This document shows positions 12,911-25,108 of a DNA stretch of 64,000 nt, piece after piece. Both the position numbers and the translations under genes were made by a program. How positions within the stretch are numbered: the stretch's first letter is position 1; each line of letters starts with the position of its first letter. This DNA is from Tubiluchus corallicola. Lineage: Eukaryota > Priapulida > Priapulimorpha > Priapulimorphida > Tubiluchidae. Below the pieces are notes generated by a model. The model searched no databases. It was not told where the DNA came from and saw only the letters and a list, made by a program, of their open reading frames with translations. Location: positions 194,000 to 257,999 of the forward strand of contig JAQGDQ010000258.1 in NCBI GenBank assembly GCA_030141605.1, written 5' to 3'.

Positions 12911-13430
12911 TTGCGGCCATCTTGAACTTGAGATAGCAATTAGAAAATCCGACATTGTCAGTTGATACAGAATTCGTTCTAGTACATTTTTGCAGAGTTT
13001 CATGACGATCAATTGCGAATTGGTTGAATAAAAGTGATATTATTTCTGCCATCTAGAATTCAGATATCAGACCCGACCAATCGATGCAGAGCTTGTTCTA
13101 CTATATTCTTTTGAACTTTCATGATTCATTGCGAATTGTTGGGTGCTTTTTTTCAGAAATAATGCTATCTTGAAAACCCGTCTTGAATTCAAAATGGCGG
13201 ATCAAAAATCAGATTCTATCAGAATTCCTTTGGTATATTCGCATAAATTTCCTTGATGCTTCATTGTGAAGTGGCCGAGCTTTAGGCTCTCTTTGGAAGC
13301 TGGCAAAAACCAAAATTCAGCGATCTTGGATTCAGAATGGCAGATCGAAAATCAGACACCATCAATCCATGCAGAATCAGTGCTAGTATATTCGTATGAA
13401 GTTTCATGACGATCCATTACTAAAACCAAG
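12911..13430. repeat. ~137-bp tandem satellite, four diverged copies
   Basis: Four successive units share the order: (G)CCATCTTGAATTCA, AAATCAGACxx, CAGAATTCGTTCTAGTATATTCG, GAAGTTTCATGACGATCCATTG. Units start near 12914, 13049, 13180 and 13321, so spacing is roughly 130-140 bp. Divergence is high, suggesting an old array. Confidence 0.7.
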
Positions 13431-14229
13431 GAGCCTTAGAATTTTTTTCAAAACGGTCATACCCAACAAGAACAAGAAGAACATCCAGATGAGTAGTGAC
13501 TTGGGTCGAGTCTCGACCAAAAATAAAAGCATTTGAGCCACACAAGCACGTCGTGTAATTAAATGTGTTCGGATTTTAAAAAATAAATTAAAAATAAACA
13601 TCTGAATTCACACAGACTCTAAAAATTTATTAACAGAACTTTAATCCTCTGCCTTAGACTACAGTAGTATTTTCTTTTCCAGTGCAAAAAATCAAGGTTA
13701 ACACACAATGTCGTACTAAATGGTTTACGAATGCTTTATAATAAGTAACTCTTAGTGAATTTAACACTTCAATACCGAAATTGTTCCAAACTGAGAAGTT
13801 ATAGTAATATGTACAACAATAACTTTTAAGTAAATTAACTTATATTAAACAAACAGGGCGATAATGTCCTATTGAGTGAGTTTATACGAATATAAAAGCA
13901 TTGTGCAAAACAGATATTGTGGAGGAAATATGTGGTGGCTAACATGACTTTTATAAAGTCCATAAAATTGCTCTAAATCACAAAGTTTATTTTCTCACTT
14001 GCATAAAGAGCAATGTGTTTTGCATTAACTTTAGGTTTTCTTAATAGAATTTTGACATTTTTCTTGTTCCTCGTTTTTTGCCTTTTTACATATAACATAT
14101 AATAACAATTTATTGGATATTAAAATGCATTAAGAATAAAACGGACAAATGCATTTTACATACATAAATCCTAACACATAAGCATTACGCCCAAAAACCA
14201 GTACCCTAAGTCAATATTGAATTTTTAAT

Positions 14230-14970
14230 TAATTAAAAAGATTTCTTTGTAAAAATAAGTTTTAAAAAGGATTTGAACTTTTCAACATTAGTCATTTTAC
14301 GTGCATAAATTAGTAAATCATTTCATAATTTGGGTGCTGCTACGCAAAAATTATGCGATCCATATGTGTGAATAGATTATTATCCATATGTGAATAGAGT
14401 GCAACAAGTGTCGATAAACTAATTGATCTAAGATTACGATTGAGCACGTATGGCTTAAAAAATCATGTATATAGGATGACGCGAAATCATTAAGAGCTTT
14501 GAATATTAACAAGAGAATTTTATGTTTTATTCTGAAAGAAACGGGCAACCAGTGCAATTTCAAGAGAACAGGGGTTATGCAATCATATTTACGAGTGCCT
14601 GTAATAATTCAAGCCGCTGTGTTGTGTACATGTTGCAGTTTATCAATCTGATACTGAGGAATACCAAAAAGTGTGCTATTACAATAGTCTAATCTAGAAC
14701 TGATAAATGCGTGGATAAGAATTTCAGTGGGTGATTTCGATAGACAATGACTAATTTTAGAAATATTCCTTAAATAGAAATATGAAGTTTTGCACGCATT
14801 AATATGGGTAGACATGGTTGTATGACTACCTAAAATGACTCCAAGATTTTTCACTGAATCGGACACTGATTAGATCAGTGCTCACAAGGGCAGATGACTG
14901 TTTAACTTTTGATAATTGGTTTTTACTTTCAAAAATTATAAAATCAGTTTTGTCATCAAAAAGCTTAATA
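14230..14970 (-). pseudogene. LINE reverse-transcriptase C-terminal remnant
   Basis: A minus-strand non-LTR retrotransposon ORF2 end. In order it shows SVKNLGVILGSH, HINACKTSYFYLRNISKI, LIHAFISSRLDYCNSTLFGIP, QIDKLQHVHNTAA, KYDCITPVLLKLHWLPV and RIKHKILLLIFKALND, ending with AAPKL, NDLLIYARKMTNVEKFKSFL and a stop near 14232. This is the typical C-terminal half of a Jockey/CR1-like RT plus tail. It is broken by a frameshift near 14865, an in-frame TGA at 14606-14608 and another TGA replacing the expected Trp after APKL. It lies between the two dehydrogenase paralogues. Confidence 0.92.
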
Positions 14971-15080
14971 TATGTGAGGCGTGCAACTAACTGACAACAC
15001 GAATCTCATAATTTTCAACTGGCTCGAACTAAAATCTGATATCGTGACAATTAAACAAATTTTAATAATATTACGCGCAA

Positions 15081-15087
15081 TTTATTT
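15081..15087 (-). promoter_or_regulatory. Poly(A) signal of the right dehydrogenase gene
   Basis: AATAAA on the minus strand, about 47 bases beyond the stop codon at 15133-15135. Confidence 0.55.
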
Positions 15088-15132
15088 TTTTCTGCTGTCT
15101 GTTGTGGTATTTCAAGTGCAGGATTCAGTCGT

Positions 15133-18100
15133 TCACTTGAAGACTTTCATGTTGATCAGCTCCTCAGTTTTAACACAAAGTTTATGCGCCAACTCGTCAT
15201 TTAGGCGTATGTCCTCGAGAGTACAGTCTCTCAAATAACTGAAAAACAAAATTGTTTCAATGTACATCGTCTATGTGGTGATTCTATTCGTTAACCAAGT
15301 AATACATTGTAATTATTTGGCTGAAAAATATGTACAAGTTGAAATTCTTGAGTTATGTAACGTCTGTAATATAAAATTTAAAGACAAAAGCTTGTTTCAC
15401 ATGCAAGTGTTACTTAATGGTTAATGCTACTAAACCTTAAGGAGATCATCAAAGTTGAAAAGAAATCTACAACGGGTTGTTTTTAGATGACTGAACTTAA
15501 GGTGTAGGACATGGTGACAATATAAGTCGTTGTTGTGTTGGTTTTTAAATTTGTGTCGTTCAGCGCCTTAGAGGGTAATTTTCAGGAACAGCGGGAGTTA
15601 CTGCGGATTCCGAAGAACGACCAGAAAATTTCGCAGGAAAGGCGCATAACAGTGACATAACAGTAATTACACATTAGCAATCATTTGTTCATCATGTCTT
15701 CATGTATGACATCTTCATCAATATAGTATAATGCGTACATACCACCCTGAATATTTTTCAATATCGTAGTTGAGGGAACAGTACATAACAGTCTGGGCTC
15801 CAATCTTAGGTGATCGGAAAAACATTTTGGCACAGAATCGATGAATAACTCCAAATACTCCAGGAAAATTTCTATTTAATCTTGTAGATACCCAGCCTGA
15901 ATGGAAACAAATTCAACACGATTGTGCAAACACTTGGCCTAGTAGTATAGGGCGTCTGCCTTGTAAGTAGATGGTCCAACTTTTTTTCACATTTCCTATC
16001 GTTCAAGTTCGGAATAAAAATCTGATCAATTGTTGGTTTGTTCCGTCATTAATAATAATCTTGATATGTATAAAGTTACTAAAATTACTGACAGTGCATA
16101 AAATTTTTAAATATAAAATATACATATAATACAAAATATATAAAATATATAGTATTTTGAATTTGATCGCGTATTTTCATATTCAAATTCAAAATACTAT
16201 GTATTTTATATGTTTTGTATTATATGTATATTTTATATTCAAAAATTGCATGTACTGTCAGTAATTTTAGTCACAATTATCAAGTACCAATTCATTTTTC
16301 TTGTCATAATCTTCTCTACATTTAACTTTTTTCTGTACTAAACATACCTTCTAATTTTTTCATAAAACATTTAAATAAAATAAATAAATAGATAAATAAA
16401 TAAACAAATAAAAATCAAATTAAAAGCATTTTACATGTACGTCGTACGATTTACGTACCATCTTAGGTTCCTGAATATGTTCAGGTGATCAAAAACTAAT
16501 TTTACTCAAGAAAAATCGAAATCCTTTTTTTGTTTGTCGGTAAAACTAATCTCTCCTTTTGTCTATAGCCGATTATCTGTTCGTATTTGTCTTCTTCGTT
16601 TACCAGGAGAAAGATTGGGAAGGTATGAACAACTTTAAATGTTTATTAACCTCTTCATTTATCATTTAAACTAACCTGAGCTCCTTTTGCACTGTTTTTA
16701 TCTTTTATATAACTATAGTTTTATATTCCGCATCTCTTATTTATTTTATATAGTACTACATGTATTAATTTAAACCTCAAAAAATTTATTTACCTGGATC
16801 AGCTGCGTAACAAGAGATTGTGCCTTCAGCATGCTTCGCCAGTTCGTGGGTCCACAACGTTATTGCTAACTTTGAGTCAGCATAAGCTTGTAGCATGTCA
16901 TACGGCTCCGCTTTCTCATAGCCTAGACTTTCTGGTTCGAGACGACCTGAAGAAGATAAAAGTAGATAAAAATCACAGTTACTAAAGTCTCTCAAAATTC
17001 GGTTATTTAAGGGAGAAACAAGAACACTTGACTGAATAAGAGGCGGTGTGGAAAAAAGCGTCGTCAGCTGACAGTATCCAAAATTCCAGAACTCTAGTGG
17101 TAACTGGTATTGCTCCACAAGATATAGTTGTATAGTTGTTGTCTTCTCAGATTTGCCTTCTAAAATCCTGCTTATACACGACCATAATAAACTTATTAAC
17201 CCTTTGTATCCAATGAAGTTACGCATTCACAATTAATTTAATTTTGATATCAAACATAAAAAACAAAAAATGTGAAAAAGTTGGAATGCAAACTGGATTT
17301 GAACCTTATGAATGCGATATAGACACATTAAAGATCTCAAATTCAAATCCAGGCTCTATTCCAACTTTTTCAAATTTCCTTTTTTTCAAGTTTAGTGTAA
17401 AATATTTAATTATTTGAAAGTTATGGGTGGCTGGTAACATCATTTTTAATATTCTTCATAATACGATTAAACACTTTCTTTTGTATCTAAGTTTTTTACT
17501 AATCCTTTTTTAATTTCTTTATATGTAGTTGGCATTCTGCAGTCATTATCTAGTACTATATTGCTAAGTATACAATGTGCTTGATTGTAGCGGTACCAAA
17601 CTCTATCTAATTATCAATGATTATTCTCTATGATTAGGCACTAAACCCCTAGCGGCGACGTAGTGACGCTCTGATTTTCGCAAATCTTCTCTCATCGAGA
17701 GTGATGGGGAGGTGAAACTATACAGAAAGCGTTGTCACGGCAATCGCCTACCCATTCATTTTCTATCCAGGCCCAGCATTTCTTTACTCCTAAAACTGAC
17801 TTGACAATAACAAAATTGCCAAAGCCACATCGTGAAACGTATACAGTTGAGTGCCAGTATTGCATACCTTGTTGCCACATATCAGAAGTCAAATTGACCA
17901 GTCTACTCAGTGAAGACTTCTCGAGCATAGGCAGCATGAGTTTAGTTAAATAAAAAGGTCCAATATAGTTAACGCACATGACGTGATCCAATCCATCTTC
18001 TGTAGTTTTCTTTTGATCTATGACACCTGTTATAGAGCTAATAAAGTCAATCATTTGTGATATCTACTCTTTATGATCGTGCAGTACATGGTAATGAAAA

Positions 18101-18350
18101 AAAGAAAGATGATGGTGCAGTACTACAACTACCACATTATTTCTAGAAAACCAAAAAGGATGCATTCGTAGCTAATATGAATATTATATTATCCAAAATA
18201 TAATACGCAAAACCAAATCTCAAATATCAAGCTGTGCGTCGTGTACTTCATTTATTTGCAAATGAAGGCATTATCATTATTATTACTATACATATATAAA
18301 TAGATAGATGGATGGATGGATGGATGGATGGATGGATGGATGGATAGATG

Positions 18351-18435
<85 letters not shown>

Positions 18436-20137
18436 TTAGATAGATAGATAGATAGATAGATAACAAGAACGGTGCCTGATACGTTTTGCCATGAAATTAC
18501 AACAAGCCTGTCTTGATGACAAACTACATTTCGAGGTAACAGAAATGTTTTGCATTTTGAGTCCAATAGTCAAGAAAGGATTTCCTGAAGTTAATATGTT
18601 CAAAGGCTCGATTCAGTGGTGTACTCGGAATAATACTCTATATAAACTCTAAAATATACTCCCAGTTTCTTATTGCAAATCTTATTTATAGATGCACCTA
18701 TGTTATGAATTCTGCTGGTACGACATTCACGACTCATTTATGACCCGACTTACCCGCGTTATTAATCAGCACATCAAGTCGTTTTTCTGAACATTGAAAT
18801 TCATTTGCAAAATCTCGGATGCTTTTAAAACTGGACAAGTTTAGATGCATAAATTTTACATCCATATTCTTAGTGTCTCGTTGAATGTCTCGAACAGCCT
18901 CCTTCCCCGCCTGTTGATTCCGGCAGGCCAAAATTACAGTTGCTCCTCTTTCCGCAAGACCTTGGGCTACCGCCTTTCCGATTCCAGTATTTGCACCTGT
19001 AAAATTTCGCCCGTTGTAGCTATAAAGAAATTTTGCAGTAACTGTAAATCAGGAAATGTTCACCCGTCGAAACTTTCAGGATTTTATACATGTGCCAGGA
19101 AAGGCAAAAATAACCCAACAATCCACATTGAATTCTTGGTTTCTTGATATATGATATTAGGCGTTTTTTATAATACCTAGTTTTGATTTAAGGCAAGACT
19201 TAAATCAAAGACTTAAGATATGCATTTTTGTACAAATTACCCCAAAGAACCCAAAAACCATTTATTTAGGTTGGGCAATCTTTGAAAGAATTGTTATACA
19301 ATACAGAAGAGAAAATGAAAGTATGATTTTAGGTAAAAAAATTAGAATTGCAAAAGTAGGTAATTTACCTCTGAAGGGACGGTGAAGGTACAGTGTGGTG
19401 GTAACGCGGCTGCTTTCCGTCAGGAGTTCTGAGTTCGCCGAGTACCAAGGACTTTAAAAAATGGTACCTGCTATTGCCCTGTCTGGCGAATAATATTTAG
19501 GGTAAAAGCGGGTTAATAATAATAGTCTTTGTTATGTGGAATTCTTATTTACAGTCGGCAAAATGTTATGTTAATTATTATCCAGAGGACGACTTTAAAT
19601 GAAGTTTATTATTGTTATTATTATTTGACGTTCTTCTTGGAGTGAGTGAAGAAAACTTAGGAAAACTTTTAGTAAAATTTCTGATAGATAATTCCATAAG
19701 CAAGATCGAAATAATTTTTTTTTGAAAAAGGTGTTGTAGTATAGCAGTAATTGTAATTTTTATTTATTTTTATTGAGAATTGTCAGGAGCTTTTCAAGTT
19801 GACCAGATGTTTAACAAGATTACATTAAGCAGTTAACGCTAGGCTAGTGTTCCTACATTCATGTGCATATAATTACAAGTAAATGAACGACGAAATCACC
19901 TGTTACGATGACAACTTTGCCAAATAAAGTTTGGTCACTTTTGAAAAACTTGCCAGAACCACACCTCCACTTCAAGAAGCCCAACAAGATTGTTAGTGTA
20001 ATTCCTGTCACACCGCCCCACATTGGTAAAAAAGATGAAGCCAACAAGACTGCTATTATAATTCCTGTCACACCAACCCACGTAGGTATAAAAGATGACT
20101 CTCCCGTAGTGATAAGAAATTCTCCGTGCGACGTCAT
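15133..20137 (-). CDS. Retinol dehydrogenase-like short-chain dehydrogenase, right paralogue, complete
   Basis: Classical SDR, 350 aa, assembled from six exons: 19900-20137, 18754-18996, 17868-18026, 16794-16946, 15743-15896 and 15133-15238. All junctions keep phase (1,1,1,1,2). Residues 16-55 are a hydrophobic N-terminal anchor, followed by the cofactor motif TGANTGIG (79-86), NNAG (158-161), the catalytic Ser in LVNLTSD (Ser208) and YADSK (Tyr235, Lys239). PG lies at 264-265 and GAQTVMYC in exon 5; the tail SGCYLRDC ends in MKVFK. Order and spacing match the RDH11-14 group of membrane-bound retinol/retinal reductases. The substrate is inferred from family only. The anchor contains a 20-residue tandem duplication. 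The exon 1 donor (GTGATT) is weak. Start: first ATG in frame, matching the left paralogue. Confidence 0.93.
15937..15998 (+). repeat. tRNA-Thr-like SINE 5' half
   Basis: GGCCTAGTAGTATAGGGCGTCTGCCTTGTAAGTAGA has a D-arm, an anticodon-like CTTGTAA loop (TGT) with a pairing stem, and GGTCC, then breaks into a T-run where the T-arm should be. It is a tRNA-derived fragment, not a functional tRNA. It lies in intron 4 of the right dehydrogenase gene. Confidence 0.5.
16060..16284. mobile_element. 225-bp near-perfect foldback (MITE-like)
   Basis: Two arms of about 105 bp are reverse complements with few mismatches. The left arm starts CTTGATA near 16060 and runs through ACTAAAATTACTGACAG; the right arm ends with CTGTCAGTAATTTTAGT and ATCAAG. 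The spacer is about 15 bp. There is no coding capacity. It is AT-rich and lies in intron 4 of the right dehydrogenase gene. Confidence 0.85.
16365..16425. repeat. (AAAT)n microsatellite
   Basis: Imperfect AAAT/AATA tetranucleotide run of about 50 bp. Confidence 0.8.
17271..17381. mobile_element. ~110-bp inverted-repeat element
   Basis: The left arm GAAAAAGTTGGAATGCAAAC plus GGATTTGAA is mirrored by TTCAAATCC and a block ending TTCCAACTTTTTC on the right. The stem is about 35 bp around a 30-bp spacer. The arms contain a TTCAAATCC B-box-like motif, hinting at tRNA/SINE ancestry. It lies in intron 3 of the right dehydrogenase gene. Confidence 0.6.
18296..18463. repeat. (GATA)n / (GATG)n microsatellite
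   Basis: A tract of GATG units passes into about 30 GATA units with one GTTA interruption. It is intronic (intron 2 of the right dehydrogenase gene). Open frames across it are repeat translation. Confidence 0.97.
19980..20099 (-). repeat. 60-bp tandem duplication inside the dehydrogenase membrane anchor
   Basis: Plus-strand units of exactly 60 bp starting at 19981 and 20041 are near-identical (CCAACAAGA..., ATTCCTGTCACACC..., AAAGATGA). They translate to [20 protein letters not shown] followed by [20 protein letters not shown]. The left paralogue has only one such unit. Confidence 0.95.
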
Positions 20138-21929
20138 CTTCAATATAGCCTACTTTCATATTTTCACACAAGCTGAGCTCATTAAAATATTATGCAACTT
20201 TAGCTTCGCTGTACAAAATAAATGCACATCAGTGACATGATGACTACACAAAGACAATTCACATTTTGAATAAAATTTCTATACTAACAGACATCTAGGA
20301 AGTACACGTTACACGTAGTCGGGAAACATCAAAAGTTGGTAAGTCTTTTCTCTCCAGACTCCTGGTATGTCAACGAGACAATAAGATTATCTTTGCATTG
20401 TGATCATCCATGCAAATCAGAGCAGTAGTCAGACTGTACAGACCATGAAGATCTCTGTCTGTCTTCTCCCTCTCTGGATTTTGTGAATGTATTTCCACCG
20501 CACTCAACTTAACGAGTTTGTAGAAAAAACTTTGTACTGAGTGTCATGAAATTGATGACCTCCTTGTTTGTAAAAATCGAACGAAATGAAGAAAAAAGGA
20601 ATAAAGACATTTAATTTTGAATAAAGAATCCATATCTTAATAGCTGTTGTTGCCATCATTTGCAGCTGACAGTAATTAAACGATGGGGTTCTAGGCTAGC
20701 GAATCTGAAGTATTAGAAAAACATATTAATTAAATAATAAACGTTGCTAAAAACACTTTACATAATTCTTGCACATCATAAGCACCTATTATACGTAAGC
20801 AATTATAAAAACTAGTCTGGAATGCAAAGCATTAGGTTAGTTGCTTGCCACGTACTTGTGCTACATTTCAAATTATGCCCTTCTGTGGGTGTCTTTAAGT
20901 CACCCAAAATTTTTGCTATAGTGCTCTATTGTGACGTCACAATATTAGAAAACAACCCTACCCTACCCACACCACATCATTCATACCGCACACCACTCAT
21001 ACCCTGCCAGAAAACAACAGCAACAAAAAACATACAAATCCGTCCACGGATGATCAATTATACGCGAACATTCTACTTAGTCCTTGCTTTCTGCTCCTGA
21101 AATGGTGGCAATAAGCGAGAACATTCTGCAGATTTTACTGCTGCCGAAATAATGGTAATGAGTAAGAAAAATGCGTTTGCAGTTCCACGGAATCCAAATC
21201 TGCAAAAATTCAGCAGGCTTGCGCATTGTTGGTCTTACTATGAGAAATGGCAAAATTTTGTATTAGACAAATAACTAGAACAACAGCGACAACACGGGAA
21301 AATGAACGACTTTGCGGAATTTTTCAAAAGCAACCCACCCTGTAAAGATCAGATGACGTAATGTGATTTTAATTTAACTGTATTCAATTTCAATTTATTC
21401 AGTCAAAAGGAAAAGATTTATCCTGCACTGATGTCTGATTCCGGAGCGTACTTATTCAACAACATCGTACGACTCAACAGTGTCCTTCCTACGCGACATG
21501 ATACCTAAAGCATTTGCAAAATTGAAAGTGAAACGTACATTATTTGTCCAGTATTAATGAGTCACTGACAATTGTCTAACTTCAAAATAATGATCGAAGT
21601 ATAAAATGCACAATAAACACAAAGACAACTGACGAAATTTCCACAAATGTGACAAAATAAAATAACTGCCTATCCAAGTACGGCGTTTGCAGAACTCAAG
21701 CAGTATGTGTAGTAAATGTTATGCAGAGGGCACTGAACGCTTTGCAATTCAAGGCCAAGTAATAGAGTATGCGAAGCTGTCACTGTGGGCGCGCGCGCGC
21801 GAGAGAGAGAAGAGAGAGTGAGAGAGAGTGTGTGTGTGTGAGAAAGAGAGTAAGAGAGAGACAGAGTGGGAGAGAGTGTGTGAGAGAGTGAGAGAGAGAG
21901 ACAGAGTGAGAGAGAAAGTGAGAGGGAGG

Positions 21930-22007
<78 letters not shown>

Positions 22008-23634
22008 AGGGATGGTAGAAGACCTAGTTTTATTTGATAAAGAATATTATAATTAAATTTTATAATAACATAATAAATAGGTGGTAAAATAAGAAAGCTT
22101 TATAAGTCACTGAAGTATCTGAACAGCAGTATAATCTAAATTTGTAATTGCATGAAGAAAAGCACAGCATTTTAAATATAATTTAGTTTATTTGCTAGTT
22201 TAAATTATTATACAAGTCTATAACAGTTCCCACATTAGTAATGACAACGGTCTGTAGGCTTTGTCATTTTGACTATCATTATGATCCACAACAATTTAAT
22301 GCCAAATAATAGCCAACACTTTCACAAGACTTAAATCTTCTAGACTTACAACCTTATACTGAACTTAATGCACAAAATCGTTATTACATGGCAACAGTCA
22401 ATCATACAAATGATACATAAGTTATTTGATCCAACTTACAAAAAAATTTTAAAAAATTTTAATGCTTATCTCATGCACAATAATTTCAGCTATGTCAATT
22501 ATGCAAATGCCATTTCAAGGTATCGGTAAACTAATTAATTATGTTCATGGAATTTATGCTGCAGTACAGATTAATGGTGCATCTTGTTGATGGTGAAACC
22601 AAATATTGAAATGAATGTTCGCATTGTAATCATTTAAATCTAGTAAATATCATACAAAGTACAAAGACAAAGAAATATTCACTGAAAAGGGAGAAGTAGC
22701 AGGCTTAACTGCCTAAAAATGAAAGAACTTATGACGAGTACTGCACATGGCAGTTACAAAAATGATTCTGGTACAGAGCTAAGCTAAGAATAATACTTAG
22801 CTAAGAATACTACTCTTAATATCGTATTATGAGACATTTAATCTTGTTTATCATCGTAACAAGATACCATTTTAATCACCGGAAAACATTAAAATCAATT
22901 ATTAAATCCAAAGTTGGTTTAACAATGTCAAGGGTTACAGCTGACCCAAAAAATGTAAGACAAATCAGACATATTTATTTGGATTTTTGTAATGTTCAGC
23001 AGTGTTTAGCTTTCTTACCTTTGTTCATTTATGAGGTGTACCTATCATCTAGTCAATTCTTTGAGAACTGATAGCTTAACATGTATTATACTGATCCTAC
23101 ATGTAATGCTTAGCACAACAAAGCATTATAGAAAAATTACATACATGTGTTGACTTTTATCACCAAAAAAATAAATATTGCTAATTTCAAATTACAGAAA
23201 AATAAATATTGCTAATTTCAAATTACAAGAAAAAAACAAGAGCACTTAACACACTTTAAATTACGCATGCGTATATTGCGTTGAAAAGTTTTAAATTGGG
23301 CATGTATTAGAAAAATTAATTTTTTAAACTGCATAGTGCAGCCAACATAGTAATCTTTTCTGAAAACAATGTGGTCCAAAGGTGATGCTGGAAAATGTAC
23401 TGAAGTTTCTGTTGTTGATATTGTGTCCTCATTATATTCCACTGAATGTAACTTAAAAGTAAAATCCAAAACTGATTCATTCTCTTCTTTGGTGAGGCAA
23501 TGTTTGCATTTTTTAAACATCTCTAGTTCTTCATCATAGTCAACGAATTAAGCTTAGATTACCACAGTAACACAGCAAACAAAATCCGTTTATATCACTC
23601 AGCTTTTTAAGGATGTTCTTTACACACGTTCCAG
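20138..23634. other. No gene seen between dehydrogenase and UBE2L3
   Basis: No exon was recognised. The stretch contains the long GA tract and a 34-bp direct duplication (AAAATAAATATTGCTAATTTCAAATTACA) at about 23160-23226. Part of it is presumably the 3' UTR of UBE2L3. Confidence 0.5.
21788..22006. repeat. (CG)n-(GA)n-(GT)n simple repeat
   Basis: A short CG run leads into imperfect GA tracts interrupted by GTGTGTG, ending in about 40 uninterrupted GA units. Homopurine strand bias is complete over the last 80 bp. Confidence 0.97.
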
Positions 23635-25108
23635 CTAATCAGCTGGTCGTTTTTCTCCATACTTTTTAGCATAGTCCTCAGCATTTTTCATAAATTTTTT
23701 CCTGTCTTTGCTATATTCTTCAGCGAGATCAGCGCGTAGTGGATGTTCTGGTTCAGGATCAGTTACTAGCGCTACTAGTGCTTGTATAACTGCAACAATA
23801 AAAAAACAAAAATCATGTGAATAATTTAAGGTTGACTTTGCAAGGGAAGTCAGTGATGCCAGTGATCAAGCTTGATCACTAGCAAAGTGTTTGTAACCTT
23901 AAGTAAATATCAGTTAAAACTGTTAAATAGGTAGACCAGTAATCTTTTAAACAGTGAACTTTTTCATTCGTTAAAACTAAATAAACACAAATCTCTCAAC
24001 GCATTTATCAAACTGTCATAAGTACCTTTCAAGTTTAACAGTCAGTCAAAGTGAGGACATAATATAAGATTTACACGAGGACATCAGACAATATTGTTCG
24101 TGATGTCTACAAAAAAACAATTAAAGATCACAGTGACCACTTTTACAAGTTGCTTCTACACAGAAAATCTGTCCATAATTAGATCTTGATGCTAGATTTC
24201 ATTAGGTAACCATTTGGGTTATTGATAAGGTGTTACACCACCAGCTTTGGTTACAATTTTGATTTAATTAATTTCTTTGGAAATATCAGCTAAACAGTGC
24301 ATAAGAACATTATTTTCTGACATTGTGTTCTCGCATGCTAATGAAATCAGCATACTCAGTGTTTTTCGGTGAGAAATGAACATGTGACTCATTTCATAGC
24401 ATTTGCATTAATCTGAAATTTAGTGCTAGAAACTTAGAAAATCTGCAGAAATTGTGGAGTATGCAATAATAGTGGTCTAGACTCTTGGAATAAGAGGATG
24501 GTTAATCTAGACGATACCAAAACAGGCTGGTTAATCTAGACGGTACCAAAAATGATCAATAATACTACAGAACTATGATATTATGACAAATAGGAGCCAA
24601 AATTGTCTGAGACAAAATCATTGTATGAAACAAAGCAAGCACTTCTCTCGTTATTTTCCGTTCCTGTCACTTTCTCTTTCTCCCCAAATGAGTTTCATAC
24701 CTTGGTCAGTTTTTGTTGCAGGTTTCCAGTTCTCTGGACTGATGATTGGTAAACACACTTGTCCTTTTTCATCAATATTCGGATGATAAATGCGAGTTTT
24801 AAATGTAATTTTAGGTGGTTTGAAAGGATACTCGGCTGGAAACAGTATTTCAATCCTAAATGCTCCTTTATTATATGGTGGACTATCCTGGATATAACAA
24901 AAAGAACAACCATTACATACATATTATTAAAACGAGAGACCCTAAACAATAAATTACACAAAAACTTATCATCAATTAAAAGACGATAGACCTTGTTTAG
25001 CATGGTACTCACAGGAACAATGAGACCAGTCCATGAAAGAATGTTGGTTTCGTCTACCTGAATATCCCTGAAAGACTTAAGTTGTCCTTTTCTAATATCT
25101 TGTAGTTC
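23635..25108 (-). CDS. UBE2L3: UBE2L3-type ubiquitin-conjugating enzyme E2 (UbcH7), first codons missing
   Basis: E2 enzyme that takes ubiquitin from E1 on its active Cys and hands it to HECT and RBR ligases. Three exons: 25013-25108, 24701-24887 and 23635-23789 (phases 0 and 1). They give 145 residues running [48 protein letters not shown] (HPN motif and active Cys), [28 protein letters not shown] and ending [10 protein letters not shown]. The end and all core motifs match UBE2L3 rather than other E2s. The human protein is 154 aa, so about 9 N-terminal residues are expected on an upstream 27-nt coding exon. I could not find it; the only weak candidate is 27053-27070 (MKEQLE with a GTAATA donor). 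The gene is divergent from TADA2A, with 6.5 kb between. Confidence 0.94.

Noticed and set aside
18248-18566. Minus-strand frames rich in IYLSIYLS
   Set aside because: They are translations of the (GATA)n microsatellite.
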